From JAEYZM01 sp943372195 (GTDB taxonomy: Bacteria; Bacteroidota; Bacteroidia; Sphingobacteriales; Sphingobacteriaceae): a stretch of DNA of 64,000 nt. Location: the NCBI GenBank assembly GCA_943372195.1, contig CALRXS010000016.1, positions 1 through 64,000 on the forward strand, read 5' to 3'. Below, in pieces: positions 1-7,363 of the stretch (the first letter of the stretch is position 1; the number at the start of each line of letters is the position of its first letter). Below the pieces are notes generated by a model. It saw only the letters and a program-made list of their open reading frames with translations, made no database searches and was not told the origin of the DNA. The position numbers were made by a program, and so were the translations under genes.

Positions 1-198
1 CTCAGAGGCTCTGTAAACGGCACCTGGGGCGAACAAGTATCAGCTAGTACTAACATACCAGTTGGTACTAAAATCACAAAGACATATACTAAAGTACTTG
101 ACCCAAGTTGGAACGATAAACAAATTTACTTAGTAGCGTTTGTGCATGATAATGTGACGAAGGAAGTGCTGCAGGTTGAGGAAGTACATCTTAAATAA
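1..198 (+). CDS. C-terminal fragment of a probable Omp28-like outer membrane protein
   Basis: The window opens inside a plus-strand reading frame that stays open for 65 codons and ends in TAA at 196-198. The fragment contains YLVAFVHDNVTKEVLQVEEV near its end. That alternating beta-strand pattern, with an aromatic LVAFV strand followed by the modification of a bound partner, resembles the C-termini of Omp28-related secreted or outer membrane proteins of Bacteroidota. The start and any signal peptide lie outside the window. The fragment is too short to exclude another beta-sandwich protein. Confidence 0.5.
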   Translation, partial: LRGSVNGTWGEQVSASTNIPVGTKITKTYTKVLDPSWNDKQIYLVAFVHDNVTKEVLQVEEVHLK

Positions 199-232
199 TT
201 AGCCAAATTGTCAATTAGCCAATTAGCCAATT

Positions 233-264
233 CTAGTTACTAGTTACTAGTAACCAGTAACTAG
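233..264. repeat. Imperfect inverted repeat of CTAGTTACTAGT type between convergent genes
   Basis: Arms 233-248 and 249-264 are complementary at 15 of 16 positions and could fold into a hairpin between the stop codons of the Omp28-like fragment and gldD. Just upstream, at about 199-232, the word AATTAGCC recurs. Related CTAGTTAC/CCAGTTAC words appear after the hairpins at 56924-56947 and 61211-61230, so this is a dispersed intergenic sequence. There is no T run, so terminator function is uncertain. Confidence 0.6.
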
Positions 265-266
265 AG

Positions 267-860
267 TTATTTCCAATTAAAACTTTCTAGCATTACCATA
301 ATATCTTTTTTTACGAATTCAAGTACGGGTGCTATTGAATCGGCTTGGGGTTCGGCGTAGAAATATAGGGCGCCTCGTAAGAAGTTGTTGGTGCTGTCGG
401 TAACGAAGAATTGAATTGATGATGCAGCATTACCCTCGATATCGTAGAATAAGCCGTACACTTTTGATTGATCGTTACTGATTTTACTTTCTTGTATACC
501 TTCTGCTTTTACGGTATGTTTAAATACTAATCTTCTTGAATCTTCGATTAAGGAGCCAAGCATTTTTTGATTTTCGATTTTAAAATAGCTTAAATGTAAT
601 CTGCCATTTAAAGTTGGGTATACAACATTTTTCCAACATGGTTGTGAGTCGCGCGAGCTATCGTTGCGAACATCAGCATATACTGGTATCTTAAATGAAT
701 AGTTACATCCTGAAGAATAATCTACATATGATTTTTCTGGTAAATTTATTCTATAGTAGCCTCTTGGTTTGGGTACATATTCATTATTAGAGCATGCAGA
801 AAAAAATATTGCGATGATTATTAATGTAAAAAAATGTATGATGTAATTATTGTTTTTCAT
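267..860 (-). CDS. gldD: GldD, gliding motility / type IX secretion lipoprotein
   Basis: The 197-residue protein starts with a lipoprotein signal ending in FSAC (Cys23), so it is predicted to be lipidated and exported. The downstream PKPRGYYRINLP signature (about residues 30-41) is typical of GldD. GldD is known from Flavobacterium johnsoniae as essential for gliding and for type IX secretion, though its exact biochemical role is unresolved. The gene is last in the minus-strand run mutY-ssb-gldE-gldD and its ATG lies inside the end of gldE (14-nt overlap), which suggests translational coupling. Conservation of gldE-gldD order supports the call strongly. Confidence 0.9.
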   Translation of the reverse strand: MKNNNYIIHFFTLIIIAIFFSACSNNEYVPKPRGYYRINLPEKSYVDYSSGCNYSFKIPVYADVRNDSSRDSQPCWKNVVYPTLNGRLHLSYFKIENQKMLGSLIEDSRRLVFKHTVKAEGIQESKISNDQSKVYGLFYDIEGNAASSIQFFVTDSTNNFLRGALYFYAEPQADSIAPVLEFVKKDIMVMLESFNWK

Positions 861-2187
861 CTTCTGTAATAATTGTCATTTTCACTCTCTTCACTCTTCT
901 ACGATCAGCAGACTCTACAGTGAAAACAAAATTTTGATATTGTACTTTTTCTTTATTGAAAACAAATCGACCTGCAATCGCCAAAACTAATCCGCCGATA
1001 GTATCAGCTTCACCTCTTATATCGTCAAATGTTTCTTCATCTAAATCTAGTAATCTATAAATATCATTCAATGGTGTTTTACCATCAAACACATAATTGT
1101 AATCATCGAGTTTTGAGTAGCGCAATTCATCATCTGCTTCATCATATTCATCAGAGATATCACCTACAATTTCTTCTAGAATATCTTCAAGTGTGACAAT
1201 ACCTGAAGTGCCTCCATACTCATCAACTACTATTGCAATATGCGTATGCTTAGTTCTAAATTCTTTTAATAAGTCGTCAATCTTTTTATGTTCGGGCACG
1301 AAATACGCAGGGCGAATTAATGATTGCCAATTGAAGTCAGGCTTCTCTTTGTTTATTAATAAATCTTTAACGTATAGAATACCTTTTACATTATCGAGAT
1401 TGTTTTCGAAAATGGGTAATCGTGAATAACGAGTATCTTTTATTTTTTGATCGACTAATTTATATTCTGTATCGAGTTCAATCGCAACAACATCCATTCT
1501 ATTTCTCATCACTTGTTTAACAGAAATGTTTCCGAAATTTGCAATACCTTTTAAAATCAATTGTTCTTCTTCGTTCTCTTCATTGATGTATTCAGAGTCA
1601 TTAAGTTTATTGAATTCATCAACAGATATTCTATATTTCTCAGGTATGATTTTATTAATAATTCTATAAGCAATGAAATATAATTTGATAAGTGGCTTCA
1701 ACATCCAGTTTAAAAAAATAATCAATGCTAAACTCCATTTAGCAAAACTTAAATAGTGTTTGCTTGAATAGATGCCAGGTATAAAAGTTGCAAGTTTTAC
1801 TAATGCCAAAGAGATTAATAAACTATAGATGATAACTTCTACATCGAAACTTAGATAAGCTTGCAGATAATGATGTAAAATTGAATTAAAGATAATTGCA
1901 ATTAATACTGTTAAAAATGTAATGATAATTGAAAATACAGCTTGTAATCGAATAGGTTCATCGATTAAGTTGAGCAGTTTTTGGTCTTTTGCATCATCAG
2001 ATTTTTTGAGTTCAGCAATATCTTTTTCCTTGATTAATAAAAAAGCTTTTTCAGCTGCAGCTAAAATAGCTAGTAAGAAAATTGCAATAATTGCTACGCC
2101 AATATAAACAAGTAGTTGATCAATTTGCAATACTTGCAGATGATCAACTACTTGTGTCGAAGGGTAAGGCTCCGTCTGTGTTTCCAA
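847..2187 (-). CDS. gldE: GldE, gliding-motility-associated CNNM/CBS-domain membrane protein
   Basis: The 446-residue protein belongs to the hemolysin C/CorC (CNNM) family. Its N-terminal half carries about four hydrophobic segments (near residues 26-48, 82-103, 118-136 and 148-168). A tandem CBS pair covers about 205-335 (VIELDTEYKLVDQKIKDTRY; HTHIAIVVDEYGGTSGIVTLE), followed by a CorC/HlyC-type C-terminal domain. In F. johnsoniae GldE partners functionally with GldD. The start is TTG at 2185-2187, because an in-frame TAA sits two codons upstream and no ATG is available. The gene lies 23 nt after ssb and overlaps gldD. Confidence 0.9.
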   Translation of the reverse strand: METQTEPYPSTQVVDHLQVLQIDQLLVYIGVAIIAIFLLAILAAAEKAFLLIKEKDIAELKKSDDAKDQKLLNLIDEPIRLQAVFSIIITFLTVLIAIIFNSILHHYLQAYLSFDVEVIIYSLLISLALVKLATFIPGIYSSKHYLSFAKWSLALIIFLNWMLKPLIKLYFIAYRIINKIIPEKYRISVDEFNKLNDSEYINEENEEEQLILKGIANFGNISVKQVMRNRMDVVAIELDTEYKLVDQKIKDTRYSRLPIFENNLDNVKGILYVKDLLINKEKPDFNWQSLIRPAYFVPEHKKIDDLLKEFRTKHTHIAIVVDEYGGTSGIVTLEDILEEIVGDISDEYDEADDELRYSKLDDYNYVFDGKTPLNDIYRLLDLDEETFDDIRGEADTIGGLVLAIAGRFVFNKEKVQYQNFVFTVESADRRRVKRVKMTIITEDEKQ

Positions 2188-2210
2188 AATTTATTTTTTT
2201 AATTCAACCA

Positions 2211-2654
2211 TTAGAACGGTAAATCGTCGGGATCCGATTCACTCACTAGCTCAGATGTCGTAGGTAGCGATGTATTATTAGCTGCCATACCATTTTGAGA
2301 ATTATATGAATTCGCATTATCATCCCTTTTGCCGAGCATAGTAAAAGTGTCGGCTACTATTTCAGTCGTATATCTCTTTACACCTTCTTTATCGTCCCAG
2401 CTGCGACTTCTGATTTTACCTTCTAAATAAATTTGGCTGCCTTTCTTTAAGTACTTCTCAGCCACATCTGCTAATCCCCTCCACACTACAATATTGTGCC
2501 ACTCAGTGAGGTCTTGACGCTCACCACTTTTGTTGGTAATTCTTTCTGTAGTTGCCAGTGAAAATGACGCCACCGTTACTCCCCCTTCTAAATGTCTAAC
2601 TTCTGGGTCCTTGCCCAAATGTCCGACTAAAATCACTTTGTTTACTCCTGACAT
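2211..2654 (-). CDS. ssb: Single-stranded DNA-binding protein
   Basis: The 147-residue protein begins with the SSB OB-fold signature MSGVNKVILVGHLGKDPEVR and continues with FSLATTE and TEWHNIVVW. It ends in an acidic tail with tip DPDDLPF, the peptide that recruits replication and repair partners. It coats single-stranded DNA during replication, recombination and repair. The length is normal for a bacterial SSB. It sits 33 nt downstream of mutY in a probable operon with gldE and gldD, a common Bacteroidota arrangement. Confidence 0.95.
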   Translation of the reverse strand: MSGVNKVILVGHLGKDPEVRHLEGGVTVASFSLATTERITNKSGERQDLTEWHNIVVWRGLADVAEKYLKKGSQIYLEGKIRSRSWDDKEGVKRYTTEIVADTFTMLGKRDDNANSYNSQNGMAANNTSLPTTSELVSESDPDDLPF

Positions 2655-2687
2655 GATATCTATTTTTTAACGATATAAATTTATGAA

Positions 2688-3731
2688 TTATTTTTCTAAG
2701 TATAACTCGATTAAGCGAGGTAATGCAAAATCCCTTAATTCTTCATCCTTAATAAATAGGTATTTTCCTTCATTCTGACTCAAAAACGAAGGGTCGCTAA
2801 TTTTCCAAAATCTTGCAAAAATATCTTGGTGTGAGAGAACATGTTTGATTTCGGCACTCTTTTCTATCAAGACCGCTTTTTTACTCAATAGATTTTGAGA
2901 TTCGGTGTACTTTAAAAACTCAGGTTCTGCTAATGATTGCTCAGTTTCAATTATTGGAAATTCATATAGATGTTGCCAAATATCTTTCGAAGTTCTTTTT
3001 TGTATAGGCTTTAAATTGTTTTCCGTTTCAATTATGAGGTAATTGAAATATCTCGAGCGTCGCTTAAGTTTTTTAATTTTTATAGGCAGATCAGATACTT
3101 TATTTTCTTTATATGCATAGCATGAAGAAGAGAATATGCAATCAATGCAATTCGGACTAGCAGGTTTACATTGCATAGCACCAAACTCCATTATAGCCTG
3201 ATTGAAAATATCGGGAGCATGATGATCTATAATTTCATTTAAAATTTCGTAAAATATTTTTTTAGTTTTTGTATCATCTATCGGATGATGCAATCCGAAA
3301 TACCTAGCACAAAACCTATATACATTACCATCTAATACTGGCTTAGCTTCTTTAAAGGCAAAGCTAGCAATAGCAGCAGCGGTGTACTCACCTATACCTT
3401 TTAGTTTTATAATTTCATTATAGGTATTTGGAAAAATCGAATTATAATCATTCACAATTTGCTTTGCTGCATAATGTAAATTTCTTGCACGTGAGTAATA
3501 ACCTAGTCCTTGCCAAGAGCGCATCACTTGATCTTCGGGTGCATTTGCCAGAGCACTCACATCCGAATAAGTATTTATAAAATGCAAATAGTAAGGTAAG
3601 CCTTGTTCAACGCGTGTTTGCTGTAAGATTATTTCAGACAACCAAATTTGGTAAGGGTCGATGGTATTACGCCAAGGTAACTCACGTTTGTGGGCATTGT
3701 ACCATTTTATCAATTTTTCAGAAATACTCAT
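2688..3731 (-). CDS. mutY: A/G-specific adenine DNA glycosylase MutY
   Basis: The 347-residue protein removes adenine mispaired with 8-oxoguanine in base excision repair. Key residues are visible: the catalytic Glu33 in WLSEIILQQTR, the helix-hairpin-helix LKGIGEYTAAA (110-120), the catalytic Asp134 in PVLDGNV, and a 4Fe-4S cluster ligand set Cys188-x6-Cys195-x2-Cys198-x5-Cys204. The C-terminal region (about 225-345) fits the NUDIX-like 8-oxoG recognition domain, including LSHQDIFARFW. ATG at 3731 gives the expected N-terminus. It is the first gene of the minus-strand operon with ssb-gldE-gldD and is divergent from the HU-like gene. Confidence 0.95.
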   Translation of the reverse strand: MSISEKLIKWYNAHKRELPWRNTIDPYQIWLSEIILQQTRVEQGLPYYLHFINTYSDVSALANAPEDQVMRSWQGLGYYSRARNLHYAAKQIVNDYNSIFPNTYNEIIKLKGIGEYTAAAIASFAFKEAKPVLDGNVYRFCARYFGLHHPIDDTKTKKIFYEILNEIIDHHAPDIFNQAIMEFGAMQCKPASPNCIDCIFSSSCYAYKENKVSDLPIKIKKLKRRSRYFNYLIIETENNLKPIQKRTSKDIWQHLYEFPIIETEQSLAEPEFLKYTESQNLLSKKAVLIEKSAEIKHVLSHQDIFARFWKISDPSFLSQNEGKYLFIKDEELRDFALPRLIELYLEK

Positions 3732-3880
3732 GCTTTAATTGTGGGCTCTAAATTATATTAAAATTTCGATTAGAGTCAAGAATAATAACTATAACATTAT
3801 CAATTACTTAATTTTAGACCCTTTCGACAAAAAAAGAGTCGAATTTCTATTTTTTATTTCTGATTATGAATGAAAAACCC

Positions 3881-3888
3881 TATAATTG
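3881..3888 (+). promoter_or_regulatory. Possible -7 element for the HU-like gene
   Basis: TATAATTG matches the Bacteroidota -7 consensus TAnnTTTG at all but one position and lies 46 nt before the ATG of the HU-like gene, within the mutY/HU divergent intergenic region. No clear -33 TTTG at the usual spacing was seen. Confidence 0.3.
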
Positions 3889-3934
3889 CAGCCCTTTAAA
3901 GAAGTAATAATCAAAATTAAAATATATACAGAAA

Positions 3935-4240
3935 ATGACTAAGGCTGAAATCATTGCTGAAATCGCAGCAAAAACAGGAATTGAGAAAGTAGATGTACAA
4001 GAAACAGTTGAGTCGTTCTTCAAAGTGATCAAAGGATCATTAACAGAAGGCGAGAATGTTTATGTTAGGGGTTTTGGATCTTTTATCGTAAAGAAAAGAG
4101 CTAAAAAAACGGCGAGAAATATCTCTAAAAACACAGCCATTATTATCCCTGAACATTTTGTTCCAAGCTTCAAACCTGCGAAAACATTCGTAGAGAAAGT
4201 AAAAAATTCTTCAAAAATTAAAGTTGTTGAAGAGAAATAA
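3935..4240 (+). CDS. HU/IHF-family nucleoid DNA-binding protein
   Basis: The 101-residue protein has the full HU/IHF fold signature: helical dimer body MTKAEIIAEIAAKTG, GFGSF at 46-50, the beta-arm region with KRAKKTARN (about 54-62), and the closing PSFKPAKTF motif (77-85). It would bend and compact DNA as a dimer. A short basic/acidic tail extends past the family core. It is followed by only 2 nt before the TPR gene, so the two are probably co-transcribed, ahead of RNase G. Which HU or IHF paralogue it is cannot be decided from sequence alone. Confidence 0.93.
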   Translation: MTKAEIIAEIAAKTGIEKVDVQETVESFFKVIKGSLTEGENVYVRGFGSFIVKKRAKKTARNISKNTAIIIPEHFVPSFKPAKTFVEKVKNSSKIKVVEEK

Positions 4241-4242
4241 TC

Positions 4243-5082
4243 ATGCAAAAGCTCTCTAAGTCACAAGTTGTATTAATTGCTGTATCGTTATTATTGCTAG
4301 TAGGAATACTATCATTAAATATAAAGATGCCTAATACATCAAAGGCAGGCGAGAAAGCTAAAAAGGAGACCAGTGCTGCGGCATTAGATTTCGATAAGCT
4401 TAAATCGATTGCTTTACAAAGTGTACCTAGTGATGCAAAAGCAAAGATTCAATCATTAGAGATGAAGGCCGATAAGGCTGAAGGCGCTGCAAAAACTGAA
4501 GCGATTTTAGAACTAGCAGATGCTTATTTTGCTTATAAACAATTCAGTGTATCTGGATTTTACTTCTTACAAGAAGCAGAACAATCGAAGAGCATTGAAT
4601 TGTTTATTAAAGCAGGTGATGCATTTAGAGATGCATATAGAAATAATAATGACAGTACGACTACGCCATTGTTAGTTGAGAAAGCTAAAGGAGCATATCA
4701 ACAAGCATTAGACATAGATCCGAAGAATTTAGATGCAAAAACAGGAATGGGTACTTGTTATGTAGATGCATCTGAAAACCCCATGCAAGGTATTCAATTG
4801 TTATTGGAGGTTGTTAAAGAAGACCCAGAGAACATCAATGCTAATTTAAATTTAGGAATGTTCTCAATGCGTTCGGGCCAATATGATAAAGCAATCGCTC
4901 GTTTCGAAACGGTTGTAAAGAAGAAGCCAAGCGCAGAAAGTTATGCGATGTTAGCAGAAGCACATGAACAAAAAGGTGATAAAGCAGCAGCGATCAAAGC
5001 ATTAACAAAAGCAAAAGAATATGTAATCGACCAACAAATTATTGATGGTATCGATACTTATATAAAGACATTAGAAAAATAA
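4243..5082 (+). CDS. Membrane-anchored tetratricopeptide repeat protein
   Basis: This 279-residue protein has one N-terminal hydrophobic segment (about 8-26, VVLIAVSLLLLVGILSLNI) that looks like a membrane anchor or uncleaved signal. A polar Lys/Ala-rich stretch follows, then several TPR units over about 85-275 (for example KGAYQQALDIDPKNLDAKTG, NLNLGMFSMRSGQYDKAIAR, YAMLAEAHEQKGDKAAAIKA). TPR arrays mediate protein-protein contacts, and no catalytic motif is seen. The gene starts 2 nt after the HU-like gene. The partner and role are unknown. Confidence 0.8.
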   Translation: MQKLSKSQVVLIAVSLLLLVGILSLNIKMPNTSKAGEKAKKETSAAALDFDKLKSIALQSVPSDAKAKIQSLEMKADKAEGAAKTEAILELADAYFAYKQFSVSGFYFLQEAEQSKSIELFIKAGDAFRDAYRNNNDSTTTPLLVEKAKGAYQQALDIDPKNLDAKTGMGTCYVDASENPMQGIQLLLEVVKEDPENINANLNLGMFSMRSGQYDKAIARFETVVKKKPSAESYAMLAEAHEQKGDKAAAIKALTKAKEYVIDQQIIDGIDTYIKTLEK

Positions 5083-5107
5083 TTGTATCACTTTAAACAT
5101 TGAACTC

Positions 5108-5197
5108 ATGCCAAGCGGTAAGAAAAGAAAAAGACATAAGATGGCTACTCACAAACGTAAAAAGCGTTTAAGAAAGAATAGACATAAGAAGAAATAA
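5108..5197 (+). CDS. 29-residue basic AURKAIP1/COX24-like (bS22/mS38-type) ribosomal peptide
   Basis: An ATG at 5108 opens a 29-codon frame ending in TAA at 5195-5197. The product begins MPSGKKRKRHKMATHKRKKR and finishes with another basic stretch ending HKKK; more than half of its residues are Lys, Arg or His. This matches tiny Bacteroidota proteins of the AURKAIP1/COX24 family, which corresponds to mitochondrial mS38 and actinobacterial bS22, small-subunit ribosomal proteins. It sits between the TPR gene and RNase G, all on the plus strand. It is shorter than usual ORF cut-offs and easily missed. Family membership is recognised from memory of the motif. Confidence 0.8.
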   Translation: MPSGKKRKRHKMATHKRKKRLRKNRHKKK

Positions 5198-5222
5198 TTT
5201 GATTATTTCTTTATAAACAACA

Positions 5223-5252
5223 CTTGCACGACCGCTTTGCGAATCGTGCAAG
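5223..5252 (+). promoter_or_regulatory. Leader hairpin upstream of RNase G
   Basis: Perfectly complementary 9-nt arms CTTGCACGA (5223-5231) and TCGTGCAAG (5244-5252) enclose a 12-nt loop that contains a further CGC-TTT-GCG mini-stem. It lies 53 nt before the TTG start of rng and lacks a T run, so it is more likely an RNA leader element than a terminator. RNase E in enterobacteria regulates its own mRNA through a 5' UTR hairpin; an analogous role here is only an inference. Confidence 0.5.
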
Positions 5253-5305
5253 ACTTGTTATTTTCTGTTGGCACGGTTTCTTGTGAGCAAAAAAGAAATT
5301 GAAAA

Positions 5306-6859
5306 TTGAATAAAGAACTGGTTATTAATGCGACGCCCACAGGTGTGGTGCTGGCATTGATGCAAGACAGGCAATTGATTGAGCTACATCACGAAAAAAC
5401 TAATAATAGTTATTCGGTAGGCGATATCTATTTAGGCAGAATTAAGAAAATTATGCCAGGCCTGAACGCTGCATTCGTGGATGTTGGATATGAAAAAGAT
5501 GCATTTTTGCATTATCTCGACTTGGGCTCTCAAGTTCAGTCACTTCTAAAGTACACCAAAAGGGTAAGAACTGCACCCAGAAATGAAATCATCAAACTAG
5601 AGAATTTTAGAATTGAAGAAGACATTAATAAAAGCGGAAAAATTACTGAAGTATTAGGTAAGAACTTAATCATACCTGTTCAAATCGCGAAAGAACCTAT
5701 CTCATCTAAAGGTCCGCGTTTGAGCTCTGAAATTTCTATGGCCGGCCGTTACGTGGTATTAGTACCTTTCTCTGATGCTATTTCGGTATCAAAGAAAATT
5801 AAAACTGCTGCTGAGAGAAATCGTCTGAAAAAAATTATCGAAAGTGTGAAGCCGAAAAATTTCGGTGTGATCATTCGTACTGTTTCAGAAGGTAAAGGTG
5901 TAGCTGAATTACACTCTGACTTAAATGAACTAGTAGCTCGTTGGGAAACTTTTACAGCTAAACTTTCTACTACTGAACCCTCGAAGAGAATTTTAGGGGA
6001 GATGGATAAGACTTCAACAATTCTTCGTGATATGTTGAATGCTTCTTTCAACCATATACATGTTGATAGCAATGAGATATACGAGGATATTAAATCGTAC
6101 ATACATCAAATTGCTCCTGAACAAGATAAAATTGTTAAACATTATAAAGGCAAAGAACAAATCTTTGAACACTTCGGCATCGAACGCCAGATAAAAGGTC
6201 TGTTCGGTAAAACAGTCAACCTTCCAGGTGGTGCATATGTAATCATAGAGCACACTGAAGCATTACATGTTATCGATGTTAACAGCGGTAATAGAAATAC
6301 TTCGGAAGTCAACCAAGAAGAAAATGCTCTGCAAGTAAACATGGAAGCTGCGAAAGAAATAGCTCGTCAATTAAGATTACGAGATATGGGCGGCATCATC
6401 GTTGTTGACTTCATCGATATGCATAAAGCAACTAACAAAAAAATTCTTTTCGATCATTTGAAAGAATTGATGTTAGAAGATCGTGCAAAGCATACTATTT
6501 TACCACCAAGTAAATTCGGATTAGTGCAAATTACTCGTCAACGTGTTCGCCCTGAGATGAACATAGTTACAGTTGAAAAATGCCCTAGCTGCGGTGGCAC
6601 AGGAGAAATTCGTGCAAGCATTATTTTACTTGACGACATCGAAAATAATTTAAACTATATATTGAACGAGCAAAATGAAAAAGGGGTAACACTTACTGTT
6701 CATCCGTTCATAGAAGCTTACCTTAAAAAAGGCTTAATCTCTAAACAGGTTAAGTGGTTCTTTAAATATAATAAGTGGATTAAAGTAAGTGCTGATAATA
6801 GTATACAGTACTTACAATATAAATTTTTCAATTCGAAGAATGAAGAGATAGTATTGTAA
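5306..6859 (+). CDS. rng: Ribonuclease G (RNase E/G family endoribonuclease)
   Basis: The 517-residue protein is an RNase E/G-type endonuclease for rRNA maturation and mRNA decay. It has an S1-like RNA-binding domain (about 35-110, GDIYLGRIKKIMPGLNAAFV), the catalytic DNase I-like domain with Asp314 (HVIDVNSGNR) and Asp358 (GGIIVVDFIDM), and the zinc-link CPSCGGTG (Cys436, Cys439). It lacks the long C-terminal scaffold of RNase E, consistent with RNase G. Translation starts at TTG (5306), which gives the canonical MNKELVINAT N-terminus. Its stop codon is embedded in a strong terminator hairpin. Confidence 0.94.
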   Translation: MNKELVINATPTGVVLALMQDRQLIELHHEKTNNSYSVGDIYLGRIKKIMPGLNAAFVDVGYEKDAFLHYLDLGSQVQSLLKYTKRVRTAPRNEIIKLENFRIEEDINKSGKITEVLGKNLIIPVQIAKEPISSKGPRLSSEISMAGRYVVLVPFSDAISVSKKIKTAAERNRLKKIIESVKPKNFGVIIRTVSEGKGVAELHSDLNELVARWETFTAKLSTTEPSKRILGEMDKTSTILRDMLNASFNHIHVDSNEIYEDIKSYIHQIAPEQDKIVKHYKGKEQIFEHFGIERQIKGLFGKTVNLPGGAYVIIEHTEALHVIDVNSGNRNTSEVNQEENALQVNMEAAKEIARQLRLRDMGGIIVVDFIDMHKATNKKILFDHLKELMLEDRAKHTILPPSKFGLVQITRQRVRPEMNIVTVEKCPSCGGTGEIRASIILLDDIENNLNYILNEQNEKGVTLTVHPFIEAYLKKGLISKQVKWFFKYNKWIKVSADNSIQYLQYKFFNSKNEEIVL

Positions 6860-6874
6860 TACTATCTCTTCATT
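6839..6874 (+). terminator. Rho-independent terminator overlapping the rng stop codon
   Basis: A 17-bp perfect inverted repeat (6839-6855 with 6858-6874) is separated by two nucleotides and followed by CTAC and a run of T. The last rng codons and the TAA stop (6857-6859) form part of the stem, so terminating ribosomes would cover it. Confidence 0.8.
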
Positions 6875-6878
6875 CTAC

Positions 6879-6928
6879 TTTTTTTCAATTTTCTTTTTTC
6901 AATTTTCTTTTTTCAATTTTCTTTTTTT
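6879..6928 (+). repeat. Three-copy 14-bp pyrimidine tandem repeat
   Basis: The unit TTTTTTCAATTTTC recurs with a period of 14 nt; CAATTTT occurs at 6886, 6900 and 6914. It follows directly on the rng terminator and may be a slippage-prone low-complexity tract. No coding potential is seen. Confidence 0.85.
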
Positions 6929-6946
6929 ACATGAAATTCTTTTTCA

Positions 6947-7284
6947 CCTTTTAAATTTTGTAAATGAAAAAAGTAATTGGCTCCTCTGCAATAATTTAAA
7001 TCGTACAACGGTCATTACTGATTACTTTCTAAGTTTATTATCACACCTTTTCATTTCAAAATTTAAAAGGTTGGGGAGATTTTTCGGGTGTGGCGAAGGT
7101 ATTTAATTTAAACCAATAGTAATAAACTTTATTCATAGCATCTCTTAAAAATTCGCTTAAGTCTTTGGAATTTTCGAATACAAGGGTGTGATACTGTTAT
7201 AGAAAGCAATACTTCCAATTAGTTATTCTAATTATATAAGTTCGTACTAGGCTAATGACTATTGTATTCGGAAAGCCAAAGACT
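6947..7284. repeat. Gene-free region with several interleaved inverted repeats
   Basis: The 504 nt between rng and the M28 peptidase (6860-7363) hold no convincing gene. Inside are complementary pairs: 6947-6960 with 7057-7070 (14 bp, extended by AAATGAAAA/TTTTCATTT after a one-base bulge), 7031-7040 with 7120-7129 (10 bp), 7039-7047 with 7185-7193 (9 bp), and 7160-7183 with 7262-7284 (two exact 9-bp blocks, AGTCTTTGG and CGAATACAA, around a diverged 5-6 nt middle). The pairs cross one another, so not all can form at once. This could be a decayed miniature element, a structured RNA or a long leader; I cannot decide. Confidence 0.55.
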
Positions 7285-7315
7285 GAAAAATCCTATTTAA
7301 AAAAAAATTAAGAAA

Positions 7316-7348
7316 AATTATTTTAATTCCCGAAGAATTAAAATAATT
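7316..7348 (+). promoter_or_regulatory. A/T-rich hairpin just upstream of the M28 peptidase gene
   Basis: A 14-bp perfect inverted repeat (7316-7329 with 7335-7348, loop CCGAA) ends 15 nt before the ATG at 7364. It has no T tract of its own. It may be a leader hairpin affecting translation, or the tail of the structured region upstream. Confidence 0.5.
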
Positions 7349-7363
7349 ACTAATTTACTCTCT

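Noticed and set aside
1193..1429. Plus-strand ORF inside gldE
   Set aside because: It is antisense to a well-supported gene and has no homologous motif or ribosome-binding site; a shadow frame.
3823..3843. Short TTCGAC/GTCGAA hairpin between mutY and the HU-like gene
   Set aside because: Only six base pairs in A/T-rich DNA; likely chance.
6860..7363. tRNA or rRNA gene in the long gene-free region
   Set aside because: No cloverleaf with CCA-type acceptor, T-loop GTTCRANNC or anticodon arm could be assembled.
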